A stretch of 64,000 nt of DNA from NCBI GenBank assembly GCA_017516465.1, contig JAFXCR010000043.1, positions 1-64,000 on the forward strand. The letters are read 5' to 3'. Shown here one piece after another: positions 19,314 through 30,688 of this stretch; position 1 is the stretch's first letter, and each line of letters begins with the position of its first letter. The notes under the pieces are model-generated. The model was not told where the DNA came from, ran no database searches, and was given only the letters and a program-made list of their open reading frames with translations. The stretch comes from Ruminococcus sp. (lineage in GTDB: Bacteria > Bacillota > Clostridia > Oscillospirales > Ruminococcaceae). A program made the position numbers and the translations under genes.

Positions 19314-20129
19314 ATGAAAAAAATTATATCACTGCTTTGCTCACTTACCATTATCACCGGTGCAGGTGCGGCTTTTTGCACAAGTGCGGTTGATGCGACG
19401 GCTGAATCAACCGAAACACCCGATAAAACACCAGTCGGAACAGTGTCCCTTTTATTCAACAGCAGCGATGATACAAATTCTCTTGACAGCAAAATGATAT
19501 ACAAAGACGGACAGTTCGACATGACATGGAATGTTGCTGATTCCGGAATAAACGAGGCGAATAATATTACTCTCTCAATCGAAAATATTCACCCCAATCC
19601 GCTTGGATTAAAAGACGAGCTTGAGCTTAAAATAGACGAAATATGGGTAGACGGCGAAAAGCTTGATGTCACTCTGCACGGCAAGCCTGCTTACGCTATA
19701 ATGACAGACAATATATATACATCTGACGAAATTGTGAGATATATTTATCCTCTGAAACAAACATATATAAATAACAGTGATGATTCTTTCAATGACCTTG
19801 GCACGTCTATTGATGATGAAGTCAGAATCGTATTTACAATGAATGGTCTTATTGATCCTGATACATATCGTGATGAACATCCGGGACGCCCCCCAATGCC
19901 GGCACCTCCGTCAGTTTCGTCTACAACAACAACAACTACTACTACAACTACTACCGAAGCAGCTGCAACGACTACTACAACCGCAAAAACTACTGCTGCT
20001 CCGAAAACTACTGCAAAACAATCAGCGAACAATCCTCCTAAAACAGGTGACGCTGGTATTGCCGGAATTCTCCTTGCCGGTGCAGGTGCTGTCGCTATGG
20101 CATTTGTAATGAAAAAACAGAAAGATTAA
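19314..20129 (+). CDS. Secreted protein with sortase-like C-terminal signal
   Basis: A 271-residue exported protein. Residues 1-28 are a signal peptide (KIISLLCSLTIITGAGAAF). A globular part of about 180 residues of unknown fold follows, then a Thr-rich tract (about residues 203-237) and a C-terminal anchor: NPPKTGD, a hydrophobic helix and the tail KKQKD, the layout of a sortase substrate. In this lineage NPxTG-type motifs are plausible variants of LPxTG. Start ATG 19314 follows GGGAGG. Function unknown; probably displayed on the wall. Confidence 0.82.
   Translation: MKKIISLLCSLTIITGAGAAFCTSAVDATAESTETPDKTPVGTVSLLFNSSDDTNSLDSKMIYKDGQFDMTWNVADSGINEANNITLSIENIHPNPLGLKDELELKIDEIWVDGEKLDVTLHGKPAYAIMTDNIYTSDEIVRYIYPLKQTYINNSDDSFNDLGTSIDDEVRIVFTMNGLIDPDTYRDEHPGRPPMPAPPSVSSTTTTTTTTTTTEAAATTTTTAKTTAAPKTTAKQSANNPPKTGDAGIAGILLAGAGAVAMAFVMKKQKD
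19921..19980 (+). repeat. Thr-codon microsatellite
   Basis: Runs of ACA and ACT triplets encoding poly-threonine within the surface protein; prone to in-frame slippage. Confidence 0.8.
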
Positions 20130-20137
20130 TTAATTTA

Positions 20138-20162
20138 ACACCGCACATTTACTGTGCGGTGT
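20138..20162 (+). terminator. Terminator of the surface-protein gene
   Basis: ACACCGCACA / TGTGCGGTGT, loop TTTAC, followed by TTTCTTT. Confidence 0.9.
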
Positions 20163-20221
20163 TTTCTTTATCAGCGTTATTTATCATGGCTAAATCCTTA
20201 TGTATAATTTTATGTCTGCTA

Positions 20222-20250
20222 TTGACTTTGTACGGAAATTCAGTTATAAT
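20222..20250 (+). promoter_or_regulatory. Promoter, duplicated type (copy 2)
   Basis: TTGACT (20222-20227), 17 nt, TATAAT (20245-20250), with the same upstream TATGTCTGCTA as the promoter at 19202. Confidence 0.85.
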
Positions 20251-20283
20251 AATGGTATATAATTCAGATGTGGAGGTTCAGTT

Positions 20284-21066
20284 TTGATTGCCGGTGTTTC
20301 TACTGCCTGTCTTTTCCCCAAGCCTCTTGAGGAAAGTCTTTATGAGCTTCTTGTAAACGGTACTTCCTGCGTGGAAATATTTATAAATACTCACTCGGAA
20401 CTGAAAAAAAGCTTTGCCTATGGTGCGGCTGAAATGCTGAAACGCTTCGACGCAAAATGTACTGCCGTTCATCCTTTCACCTGCGAAATGGAACAGCTTG
20501 CATTCTTCTCCGACTATGAGCGTCGTATCACTGATGCACTTGAATATTACAGATACTTCTTCAGATTCATGAATATTGTCGGAGCTGAATACTTTGTATT
20601 TCACAGTGCAAAGTCAGTCAGATCAAAGGAGTTCTTCTGTGAGCGTTACAGCAGGCTTTACAGGCTCGGCAAGGAGTTCGGCGTAACCGTAGCCATTGAG
20701 AATGTTTCACGCTGTCAGAGTGGCTCTGCGGCGTTTATAAGAGAGATTGCCGCAATGCTCGGAAATGAGTTCTCATTCGTGCTTGATACAAAACAAGCTA
20801 TACGTGCAGGGGAAAATCCTATGACCTTCATCGAAGCCGCAGGACTTGCTGTTGATCACGTTCATATAAGCGATTCCGGAGAAATGGGCGATTGTCTTCC
20901 GATTGGCAAGGGAAGATTCAATTTCAAACGCTTTTTCGATCTGCTGTATATGATGAGTCCGCACTGCTCTGTGATTCTGGAGCTTTACAGAAATAATTTC
21001 AGCGGAATAAGCGAGCTTATGTCAAGCTATAATATTCTTAATAACATGATAGAGAGGTATAACTGA
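20284..21066 (+). CDS. Sugar phosphate isomerase/epimerase-like TIM-barrel protein
   Basis: A 260-residue member of the xylose-isomerase-like AP-endonuclease-2 superfamily. Metal-ligand positions are visible: FHSAKS, AIENVSR, FVLDTKQA, DHVHISDSG and VILELYRNN. The exact reaction is not inferable. The start is TTG at 20284, 7 nt after GGAGG. The stop overlaps the nrdR start by 1 bp, so the two genes form an operon under the promoter at 20222. Confidence 0.85.
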   Translation: MIAGVSTACLFPKPLEESLYELLVNGTSCVEIFINTHSELKKSFAYGAAEMLKRFDAKCTAVHPFTCEMEQLAFFSDYERRITDALEYYRYFFRFMNIVGAEYFVFHSAKSVRSKEFFCERYSRLYRLGKEFGVTVAIENVSRCQSGSAAFIREIAAMLGNEFSFVLDTKQAIRAGENPMTFIEAAGLAVDHVHISDSGEMGDCLPIGKGRFNFKRFFDLLYMMSPHCSVILELYRNNFSGISELMSSYNILNNMIERYN

Positions 21067-21542
21067 TGAATTGCCCTGTATGCGGCTTTGAGGATTCAAA
21101 GGTTACTGATACCCGTCATCTTGCCGACCGCATAAAACGACGCAGAGAATGTATAAAATGCCGTGCAAGATTCACAACCTATGAGGTAGTTGAAATTCCG
21201 CTTCTTATGGTTGAAAAGCGTACCGGTGGATTTGAGACATTTGACCGGTCCAAGCTGATAAAGGGAATCTTCAGTGCGATAAAAAAACGTCCTGTCACCA
21301 TAGATCAGGTTGAGGAAATTGCAGATTTTGTGGAAAACTACTGTGCCAACGAAATGCTGAATACCATAAAATCCAGCGAAATAGGCGATCTGGTGCTGAA
21401 TAAGCTCCGTGTGATTGATCCTATATCGTATATCAGATTCGCTTCTGTCTACAAGGATTTTACAGATATTGACAGCTTTGTGGCAGTTATAAGCGAACTC
21501 AACAGTGTTAATAATGAAGCAGAAGCTTCTGAAAATATTTAA
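21066..21542 (+). CDS. nrdR: Ribonucleotide reductase repressor NrdR
   Basis: A zinc-ribbon plus ATP-cone repressor that senses ATP/dATP and binds NrdR boxes before nrd genes. The 158 residues include the zinc ribbon CPVCG...CIKC (residues 3-34) and the ATP-cone from about residue 48 (VEKRTGGFETFDRSKL). The family's RRRREC-type segment reads IKRRREC. No nrd genes or obvious NrdR boxes lie in the window. It is translationally coupled to the upstream TIM-barrel gene. Confidence 0.97.
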   Translation: MNCPVCGFEDSKVTDTRHLADRIKRRRECIKCRARFTTYEVVEIPLLMVEKRTGGFETFDRSKLIKGIFSAIKKRPVTIDQVEEIADFVENYCANEMLNTIKSSEIGDLVLNKLRVIDPISYIRFASVYKDFTDIDSFVAVISELNSVNNEAEASENI

Positions 21543-21559
21543 ACGGAGGTATCCCAAAA

Positions 21560-21931
21560 ATGAAAGAAATCCTTGAAAACTTCAACGACCAGAGTGCACA
21601 AAGCAGCTTTAATCAGGCTGACGTACAGAAGAACAAAATTCTCGTAGCTATATGCTATATTTTCCCGATTTTGTTCTTTGTGCCGATCATTATTGATGGA
21701 AGCTCCAGCTATTGCCGTTTCCATGCAAATCAGCAGCTTACACAGCTCATTTTAGGAATTATTTTAGGCGTAGTTCTGGGAATAGTTGGTCTTATTCCTG
21801 TACTTGGTGCTATCATCGGCGTTCTCGTGGGAATCTGTATGCTTGCTCTCGTTGTTGCTCTCTTTTATGGTGCAATTAAGGGCATGGCTGTAAGAATTCC
21901 CTTTATCGGAAACATGATAAACATTTTCTGA
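21560..21931 (+). CDS. DUF4870-like small membrane protein
   Basis: A 123-residue protein with three to four hydrophobic helices and the CRFHANQQL motif typical of DUF4870/Tic20-like proteins. GGAGG lies 9 nt before ATG 21560, and it follows nrdR by 17 bp, so it probably belongs to the same transcript. No specific function is known. Confidence 0.8.
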   Translation: MKEILENFNDQSAQSSFNQADVQKNKILVAICYIFPILFFVPIIIDGSSSYCRFHANQQLTQLILGIILGVVLGIVGLIPVLGAIIGVLVGICMLALVVALFYGAIKGMAVRIPFIGNMINIF

Positions 21932-21933
21932 TT

Positions 21934-22362
21934 TCACGAAACTGGTAAGCGGAGACTTCCGCCGTCTTCACTGTAAATCATGGAAGCCACCGCTGTATCA
22001 CCGCAAACAAGCAGCTCTGCCAGCATTTTTCTGCTATCAGGGCTGTAATTTTTTACCTCGTATACATAAAGCTGACCGCTTTCTCCAGCGTATTCACGCA
22101 GAGGAAGTCCTTGTTTGTCCTGAAGCAGAGCGTAATCCTCGTATGACTGAGAAAAATCATCCGGAATTGTAATCTTCTTTCCGGCGATTTCCTCGACCTC
22201 CCAACCATGAGAGGCAAAATAGCCGATACGCTCGCTGACGGTCGCAGCCGGAACACTTTGGCTGTTCAGGACAGATTCTCCGCTTTTTTCGCCGGTGACG
22301 GCAATATAAACCGCTCCAATGACAAGAGCCGCTGAGATTACCATAAATGTACGTCTTTTCAT
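21934..22362 (-). CDS. DUF4830-like membrane-anchored protein
   Basis: A 142-residue protein with an N-terminal anchor (FMVISAALVIGAVYIAV) and a single domain with RIGYFASHGWEVE, KITIPDDFSQSYEDY and YVYEVKNYSPDSRKM, which I recognise as DUF4830. It converges on the DUF4870-like gene, with only 2 bp between stops. GGGGG lies upstream of the ATG. Function unknown. Confidence 0.72.
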   Translation of the reverse strand: MKRRTFMVISAALVIGAVYIAVTGEKSGESVLNSQSVPAATVSERIGYFASHGWEVEEIAGKKITIPDDFSQSYEDYALLQDKQGLPLREYAGESGQLYVYEVKNYSPDSRKMLAELLVCGDTAVASMIYSEDGGSLRLPVS

Positions 22363-22612
22363 TTATTAAAATTACCCCCTTGTGTTTTTTATGTTGGGAC
22401 AGATGTTCACATCCGCCGGTTATTATGTGGGACGTCGAGACGCCGTCCCCTACAATCGGTCATTTTATATTTGATATAACATTTCAATCCGTCAGCGAAT
22501 GCCAACACCATAATTACGCATTACGAATTACGCATTCCAAATTAAAAATGCGACCGCATGGGTTCGCTTCTACTTTACAAGCATTAAATTCTATTCTTCC
22601 GGAGGAAAAAAT
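22363..22612. repeat. Spacer with REP-like palindrome and AT-rich ATTACGNATTA repeats
   Basis: 22429-22453 is a REP-like unit (GGGACGTCGAGACG then CCGTCCCCTAC, one base shorter than the others). About 22510-22552 carries tandem variants of ATTACGCATTACGAATTA, also found near 29.4, 34.3 and 41.6 kb. GGAGG precedes the next gene. Confidence 0.75.
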
Positions 22613-23398
22613 ATGCCGCTTATCCGTCTTGATAAATTTATTTCTGAACGCTCTGAGTTGTCACGCAGCCAGATAAAACAGCTTGCTGCAAAGGGACAAA
22701 TTACCCTCAACGGCAGCGTTGTGAAGAAATCTGATACAAAAATTGATCCCGACAGCGACAGCATCTCTGTATCGGGAAAGGTGATATCTGCCCAGAGATT
22801 CAGATATTTTCTCGTCAACAAACCGAAGGGGTATGTATGCTCCACAAACAACAATGACGGCACCTCTGTTCTGGAGCTGATTCCGCCTGAATTTCGCACA
22901 AAGGGACTCTTTCCGGCAGGCAGACTCGACAAGGATTCTCTCGGTGCAGTTCTTGTGACGGATGACGGCGAGCTTGCACATCGGATTCTGTCTCCGAAGA
23001 GCCATATACCGAAAATTTATATTGTGAAACTTGACAGACCATTTCAAAATAAATATATTGACATATTCAAAAATGGAATAATTTTGGCGGATGGCGAAAC
23101 GTGTCTCCCAGCAAAGGTCAAAATGGCTGAAAACAGCGATAAACTGGCGTTTGTGGAACTTTATGAAGGGAAATATCATCAAGTTAAAAGAATGTTCGCA
23201 GCAGTCGGAAATCACGTTGAAGTTCTTATGAGAATTTCTCTCGGAAGTCTCGTTTTACCCGAAATACTGGGGTTTGGCGACTGTATAGAATTATTGCACA
23301 AAGATGTTGAAAACTTGTTTAAACAGCAGGATTTCGAGCTTTTTTATGACAGTTTCAGCCCTATTTTTTCGGCTATTTTAACAAACAAGCAATTGTAA
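22613..23398 (+). CDS. RsuA-family rRNA pseudouridine synthase
   Basis: A 261-residue pseudouridine synthase: N-terminal S4 domain (IRLDKFISERSELSRSQIKQ) and a catalytic domain whose nucleophilic Asp lies in AGRLDKDSLG. YLVNKPKGYVCS-type and YEGKYHQVKRMFAAVGN are family motifs. RsuA members usually modify 16S U516; related 23S enzymes of the RluB/E/F group are an alternative. GGAGG lies 8 nt before the ATG. Confidence 0.92.
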   Translation: MPLIRLDKFISERSELSRSQIKQLAAKGQITLNGSVVKKSDTKIDPDSDSISVSGKVISAQRFRYFLVNKPKGYVCSTNNNDGTSVLELIPPEFRTKGLFPAGRLDKDSLGAVLVTDDGELAHRILSPKSHIPKIYIVKLDRPFQNKYIDIFKNGIILADGETCLPAKVKMAENSDKLAFVELYEGKYHQVKRMFAAVGNHVEVLMRISLGSLVLPEILGFGDCIELLHKDVENLFKQQDFELFYDSFSPIFSAILTNKQL

Positions 23399-23416
23399 CT
23401 TTGGTGATTTAACATC

Positions 23417-23445
23417 TTGAAAAAATTCTGAAAATTTGGTATTAT
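23417..23445 (+). promoter_or_regulatory. Promoter of the msmK-type ATPase
   Basis: TTGAAA (23417-23422), 17 nt, TATTAT (23440-23445). Confidence 0.75.
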
Positions 23446-23527
23446 ATTATCATAGCTGATAGTGTAATTATAAAACAAAATATTTAACTGTTAGCAAGAA
23501 ATTTTGAACTGGAGGACTGGATTTAAA

Positions 23528-24667
23528 ATGGCAGGTTTAACACTTAAAGGCATTTATAAAAAATATCCGGGCGGCGTTGTTGCTGTTACAGATGTTAATT
23601 TAGAGATAAGAGATAAGGAATTTATCGTTCTCGTAGGACCGTCAGGCTGCGGTAAGTCAACTACTCTCCGTATGATCGCTGGACTCGAAGAAATTTCTGA
23701 GGGTGAGCTCTACATCGGCGACCGTCTCGTTAACGATATCGCTCCTAAGGACAGAGATATTGCAATGGTTTTCCAGAACTACGCTCTCTATCCTCACATG
23801 ACTGTTTTTGATAACATGGCTTTCGGACTTAAGCTCCGTAAGGTTCCTAAGGATGAAATCGAAAGAAAGGTAAACGAGGCAGCTAAGATCCTCGACCTCT
23901 CTCACCTCCTCGACAGAAAGCCGAAGGCTATGTCAGGTGGTCAGCGTCAGAGAGTTGCTCTCGGCCGTTGTATCGTTCGTTCTCCTAAGGTATTCCTCCT
24001 CGATGAGCCTCTCTCAAACCTCGATGCTAAGCTCCGTGCTCAGATGAGAACCGAGATCGCTAAGATCCACAAGAAGCTCGGTACTACATTTATCTATGTA
24101 ACTCATGACCAGACTGAGGCTATGACAATGGGTGACAGAATCGTTTGTATGAAGGACGGTTTCGTTCAGCAGGTTGATACTCCTCAGAACCTCTATGAGA
24201 GACCTGTTAATAAGTTCGTTGCAGGATTCCTTGGTTCTCCTCAGATGAACTTCATCGACGCTGTTCTTAAGGAAGAATACGGTCAGTTCATTGTTGAGTT
24301 CGGCTCAAATGACTCAAGAGGTCGTGCTGGTGTTAAATATCAGATTATCGTTCCTGAGTCAAAGGTTACTCCTGAACTCGGCAACTATGTTGGCAAAGAA
24401 ATTATCCTCGGTGTTCGTCCTGAGAGTATCCACGATGAGGAAATGTACCTCTCTAACGCTTCAACAGGTGTTATCGACTGTAACGTTGAAATCACTGAGC
24501 TTATGGGTGCTGAGACTTACCTCTACCTCCTCTGCGAGGGTATTCCGCTTACAGCAAGAGTAAGCCCCAGATCAACAGCAAGATCAGGCGACGAAATCAA
24601 GGTTGCTATTGATCCTAACAGAATCCATATCTTCGATAAGGAAACTGAAAAGGCTATCGTAAACTAA
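23528..24667 (+). CDS. msmK: Carbohydrate ABC transporter ATPase (MsmK/UgpC type)
   Basis: A 379-residue ATPase: Walker [11 protein letters not shown]-loop [10 protein letters not shown], signature MSGGQRQR, Walker [14 protein letters not shown]-loop VTHDQ, and a C-terminal MOI/TOBE regulatory domain. There is no permease or binding protein nearby; in Gram-positives such orphan ATPases energise several sugar importers. Start at ATG 23528 (GGAGG at 23511-23515 is somewhat far; the earlier in-frame start overlaps it). Codon choice is strongly biased (CTC, GCT, CGT), unlike several neighbours, suggesting high expression. Confidence 0.93.
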   Translation: MAGLTLKGIYKKYPGGVVAVTDVNLEIRDKEFIVLVGPSGCGKSTTLRMIAGLEEISEGELYIGDRLVNDIAPKDRDIAMVFQNYALYPHMTVFDNMAFGLKLRKVPKDEIERKVNEAAKILDLSHLLDRKPKAMSGGQRQRVALGRCIVRSPKVFLLDEPLSNLDAKLRAQMRTEIAKIHKKLGTTFIYVTHDQTEAMTMGDRIVCMKDGFVQQVDTPQNLYERPVNKFVAGFLGSPQMNFIDAVLKEEYGQFIVEFGSNDSRGRAGVKYQIIVPESKVTPELGNYVGKEIILGVRPESIHDEEMYLSNASTGVIDCNVEITELMGAETYLYLLCEGIPLTARVSPRSTARSGDEIKVAIDPNRIHIFDKETEKAIVN

Positions 24668-24720
24668 TAAAATCTTTTCATATTTATCCTTTCTTTTCTG
24701 CATATCACGAGATATGCACA

Positions 24721-24748
24721 AAAACCGCAGCTTTTCCGCTGCGGTTTT
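24721..24748 (+). terminator. Terminator between msmK and the convergent lipoprotein gene
   Basis: AAAACCGCAGC / GCTGCGGTTTT with a 6-nt loop; A and T runs on both sides allow bidirectional use. Confidence 0.92.
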
Positions 24749-24752
24749 CTGT

Positions 24753-25085
24753 TTATCGGTCTCTTGTAGTGCTGTCAGCTTCGGAATCTCTCTCACGATT
24801 GTCCTTGTTATCGTCACGATGATTGTGACTATCACCGCCAAGTATATCGTCAACGGCATCCGTAGCACCGCCGATAATATCTTCGCCGGCATCCTTGACA
24901 TCATCAATTTCATCGTCAATTCGCTCCGCAGTCGGGTCAGTATCCCTCTGCATATAGTTTCCGTCATCATCCATAATTCCGGAATCTCTATGCTCTGTTC
25001 TGTCTGAATTGTCCTTCTCTCCACAGCCTGTGAATGTTGCACAAATCGACAGGAATACGGAACATATTGCTAAAAACTTTTTCAT
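24753..25085 (-). CDS. Small acidic lipoprotein
   Basis: A 110-residue protein starting at ATG 25085 (upstream in-frame codons discarded). Residues 1-20 form a signal peptide with lipobox-like FTGC; the mature part is almost entirely Asp/Glu/Arg/Asn-rich and probably disordered, with one amphipathic stretch (DDEIDDVKDAGEDIIGG). Function unknown. Its upstream region is the DnaA-box cluster at 25.12-25.46 kb, so DnaA could influence it (inference). Confidence 0.7.
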   Translation of the reverse strand: MKKFLAICSVFLSICATFTGCGEKDNSDRTEHRDSGIMDDDGNYMQRDTDPTAERIDDEIDDVKDAGEDIIGGATDAVDDILGGDSHNHRDDNKDNRERDSEADSTTRDR

Positions 25086-25122
25086 ACAATCATATCCTCT
25101 GGTTGAATTTGTTGCGGTGTAG

Positions 25123-25463
25123 TTTTCCACAACATATTTTTATTGTTTACACTTTTTCCCCGATTATCCACATACTTTTCAACTTTTCCGGTTATCCAAA
25201 ATATGGATTATACGTTGATTTCCACACTTTCAACATATTTATCAACATACAATTCCACAGCTCCACAATAGTTTCAACACCCTGTTGAAAGTTTATTCAC
25301 ATTACTCAACACTTTTTTAGTATTATATTGCTGTAATTTATTGGTTAAAAAATCTTTGTGTCATAAAATCTTAAGCTTTGTATTTTATGCAAAAAAACGG
25401 CAAATTGGCGGGTTATCTTTTTGAGTATGGATTTTTAACATCTTAAAACCGGAGTGTTGAAAA
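25123..25463. promoter_or_regulatory. Second DnaA-box cluster, 23 kb from oriC
   Basis: TTTTCCACA (25123-25131), the perfect consensus TTATCCACA (25164-25172), TTTTCAACT (25176-25184), TTATCCAAA (25192-25200), ATTTCCACA (25218-25226), CTTTCAACA (25227-25235), TTATCAACA (25239-25247), AATTCCACA (25251-25259), GTTTCAACA (25271-25279), reverse CTTTCAACA (25283-25291), TTATTCACA (25293-25301) and a reverse TTTTCAACA (25455-25463). This density matches oriC. A datA/DBC-like DnaA-titration site is a reasonable inference. Confidence 0.75.
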
Positions 25464-25563
25464 CTTCTGATGCAAACTGAAAACAAATCACATTTTTGAT
25501 GGCCCCCTGTTAGGTGCGACATCCATTACAAATATGGTGAAGATATTTACAATTGCACAATAA

Positions 25564-25591
25564 AAATGGACGGCTTTAATGCCGTCCATTT
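25564..25591 (-). terminator. Likely terminator downstream of carB
   Basis: AAATGGACGGC / GCCGTCCATTT with a 6-nt loop. Read on the minus strand the stem is followed by TTATTG, giving a run of five T. It is about 180 bp beyond the carB stop. Confidence 0.75.
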
Positions 25592-25618
25592 CAGTTTGTC
25601 GATAAACATGATTATTTG

Positions 25619-25645
25619 CGTGCGGACACATAGGTCCGCCCCTAC
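25619..25645 (+). repeat. REP-like palindrome
   Basis: GCGTGCGGACACATAGGTCC then GCCCCTAC; the inner stem is GCGGAC/GTCCGC. Confidence 0.7.
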
Positions 25646-25668
25646 AAATTAACGTTTAAATTTTCTAT

Positions 25669-25767
25669 CGTATGCGATTGGCAATTATCGCCTCGTATAG
25701 AGTAAGTGCGAAGCACGGCAACGTGAGCCGGGTGCAGCGTCACGCTGCCGGGTGCACCGCTGGTGCT
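25669..25767 (+). repeat. Dispersed repeat family A, copy 3
   Basis: CGTATGCGATTGGCAATTAT through GCAGCGTCACGCTGC to GCACCGCTGGTGC; ends 3 bp from the carB stop codon. Confidence 0.85.
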
Positions 25768-25770
25768 TAT

Positions 25771-28995
<3,225 letters not shown>

Positions 28996-29003
28996 ATTGA
29001 TCT

Positions 29004-29105
29004 CCCAACCCGTACACTTTTTATGTACGTTATTAAATTTGCCATTTTTTCATCATGGCACAACTTCTTACTCTATATAATAACACATAATGATAAAAAA
29101 TGCAA
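29004..29105 (-). promoter_or_regulatory. carB promoter and leader
   Basis: On the minus strand TTGCAT (29105-29100), 17 nt, TATTAT (29082-29077). The leader of about 75 nt holds two inverted repeats, TGCCAT/ATGGCA and CGTACA/TGTACG. I see no PyrR-binding consensus. Confidence 0.65.
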
Positions 29106-29412
29106 GTATAAAATCATATTTTCTATTATTAAATATTAACAGTTCATCTCTTATATTTTGGTTATTTTATCCATGGCAGCGTGACTCACGTTTCCGTACA
29201 ATAATGGGCGACCGCAATGGTCGCCCCTACTATTTTACTATTTTACGTTGTACGTCGTATAGGCGGATATCATCCGCCCGAAAAAATTGCGTTTTGTTAT
29301 GTGGGACGTCGTGGACGCCCAACGGAAGTGCCCTTGGGGTGCGCCGTCCCCTACAATCGGCTTCATGTAATATTTAAATATGTCCCGAAGGGACACCGCA
29401 ATTACGAATTAA
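29106..29412. repeat. Repeat-filled spacer between carB and dnaJ
   Basis: No gene. It holds a family A fragment (about 29176-29199), REP-like palindromes at 29205-29230 (GGGCGACC/GGTCGCCC) and 29261-29280 (GGCGGAT/ATCCGCC), an expanded REP-like unit at 29301-29354 whose loop has grown by about 30 bp, and an ATTACGAATTA element near 29400. Confidence 0.75.
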
Positions 29413-29437
29413 AAATGGCGGAAAAATTCCGCCATTT
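29413..29437 (-). terminator. Terminator of the heat-shock operon
   Basis: AAATGGCGGAA / TTCCGCCATTT with a 3-nt loop; minus-strand readout continues TTAATT, giving a run of five T. Directly after dnaJ. Confidence 0.85.
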
Positions 29438-29439
29438 AA

Positions 29440-30588
29440 TTACATATCAAATTTCTTTTTCAGCTTTTCAAAGAAGCTCTGTCTCTTGGCGTAATTCTTT
29501 TCAGTCAGTGAGTTTTCAAACGCTTTGAGCAGATCTTTTTGCTTCTTGTTCAGATTCTTCGGAACCTCAACATTTACCTTCACATACTGGTTACCCCTGT
29601 CTGTCTTGTATACCTTCTGGATACCTTTGCCTTTCAGTCTGAATACAGTTCCTGTCTGAGTTCCCTCGCCGATGTTGTACTTTACATCACCATCGATAGT
29701 CGGAACGATTATTTCCGCACCGAGAACAGCCTCCATATAGGTAACAGGAATATCACAGTGGATGTCGTATCCCTCTCTCCTGAACAGTGTATGAGGCTTT
29801 ACATTAACGTTGATAAGGAGATCTCCGGAAGGACCGCCGTTTGCACCGCAGTCGCCCTGACTGCCAAGACGTATAGTCTGCTGATCTGCGATTCCTGCCG
29901 GAATATCAACAGAAACAGTTTTCTGAGATCTTATTCTGCCTATGCCGCGACAGGAATTACAGGGATTTTTGATGATCTTGCCTTTTCCGCTGCAGTGAGG
30001 ACATACCTTGGTTGAGGATATCGCACCGAAGGGAGTTCTCTGGGTTGCCTTTACAGAGCCGCGTCCGTGACAGTCCGGACAGATATCGGCAGTTGTACCC
30101 TCATGAGCACCGGTACCCTTACAGCTGCTGCAGGTACACATTTTGTTGATGCTTATTTCCTTTTTAACGCCCTTACAGGCATCCATGAAGCTGATTGTAA
30201 CGGATTCCTGAATATCTGCTCCTCTTTTCGGGGAATTTGCCGATGCTGCACCACGGCTTCCGCCGCCGAATCCGAAGCCGCCGAAGATACTTTCAAGGAT
30301 ATCGCCCATATCTCCGAAGCCGCCGAAGCCGCCTGCACCGTCAGCTCCGCCGTAGTTCGGATCTACTCCGGCATGACCGAACTGATCATATCGTGACTTC
30401 TTGTCGGGATCGTTAAGTACTTCAAAAGCCTCGTTGACTTCCTTCATCTTCTCCTCGCAGGTAGGGTCGTTGGGGTGAAGGTCAGGATGATATTCCCTTG
30501 CCTTTTTCTTATAGGCTTTTTTTATTTCGTCCTCAGAAGCTCCCTTCTGGATGCCGAGCACTTCATAATAATCTCTTTTGTCAGCCAT
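29440..30588 (-). CDS. dnaJ: Chaperone protein DnaJ
   Basis: Co-chaperone that delivers substrates to DnaK and stimulates its ATPase. The 382 residues show the J domain with HPD ([11 protein letters not shown]), a Gly/Phe-rich region, four CxxCxGxG zinc motifs ([32 protein letters not shown]) and the C-terminal substrate domain. Last gene of hrcA-grpE-dnaK-dnaJ. Confidence 0.97.
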   Translation of the reverse strand: MADKRDYYEVLGIQKGASEDEIKKAYKKKAREYHPDLHPNDPTCEEKMKEVNEAFEVLNDPDKKSRYDQFGHAGVDPNYGGADGAGGFGGFGDMGDILESIFGGFGFGGGSRGAASANSPKRGADIQESVTISFMDACKGVKKEISINKMCTCSSCKGTGAHEGTTADICPDCHGRGSVKATQRTPFGAISSTKVCPHCSGKGKIIKNPCNSCRGIGRIRSQKTVSVDIPAGIADQQTIRLGSQGDCGANGGPSGDLLINVNVKPHTLFRREGYDIHCDIPVTYMEAVLGAEIIVPTIDGDVKYNIGEGTQTGTVFRLKGKGIQKVYKTDRGNQYVKVNVEVPKNLNKKQKDLLKAFENSLTEKNYAKRQSFFEKLKKKFDM

Positions 30589-30645
30589 TTATTTCTCCGT
30601 TCTGCGGCGGAAATCATGCCGCAATAATATTTCCTTTAACGCACC

Positions 30646-30673
30646 TTAAGGGCGAAACGAATTCCGCCCTTAA
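30646..30673 (-). other. dnaK-dnaJ intercistronic hairpin
   Basis: TTAAGGGCG / CGCCCTTAA with a 10-nt loop, no U-tract. It may trim or partly terminate the transcript so that DnaK exceeds DnaJ (inference). Confidence 0.6.
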
Positions 30674-30688
30674 TCGTTTATATATCAA

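Noticed and set aside
29090..29528. Overlapping plus-strand frames between carB and dnaJ
   Set aside because: They consist of REP-like palindromes and run into the 3' end of dnaJ; no coding signal.
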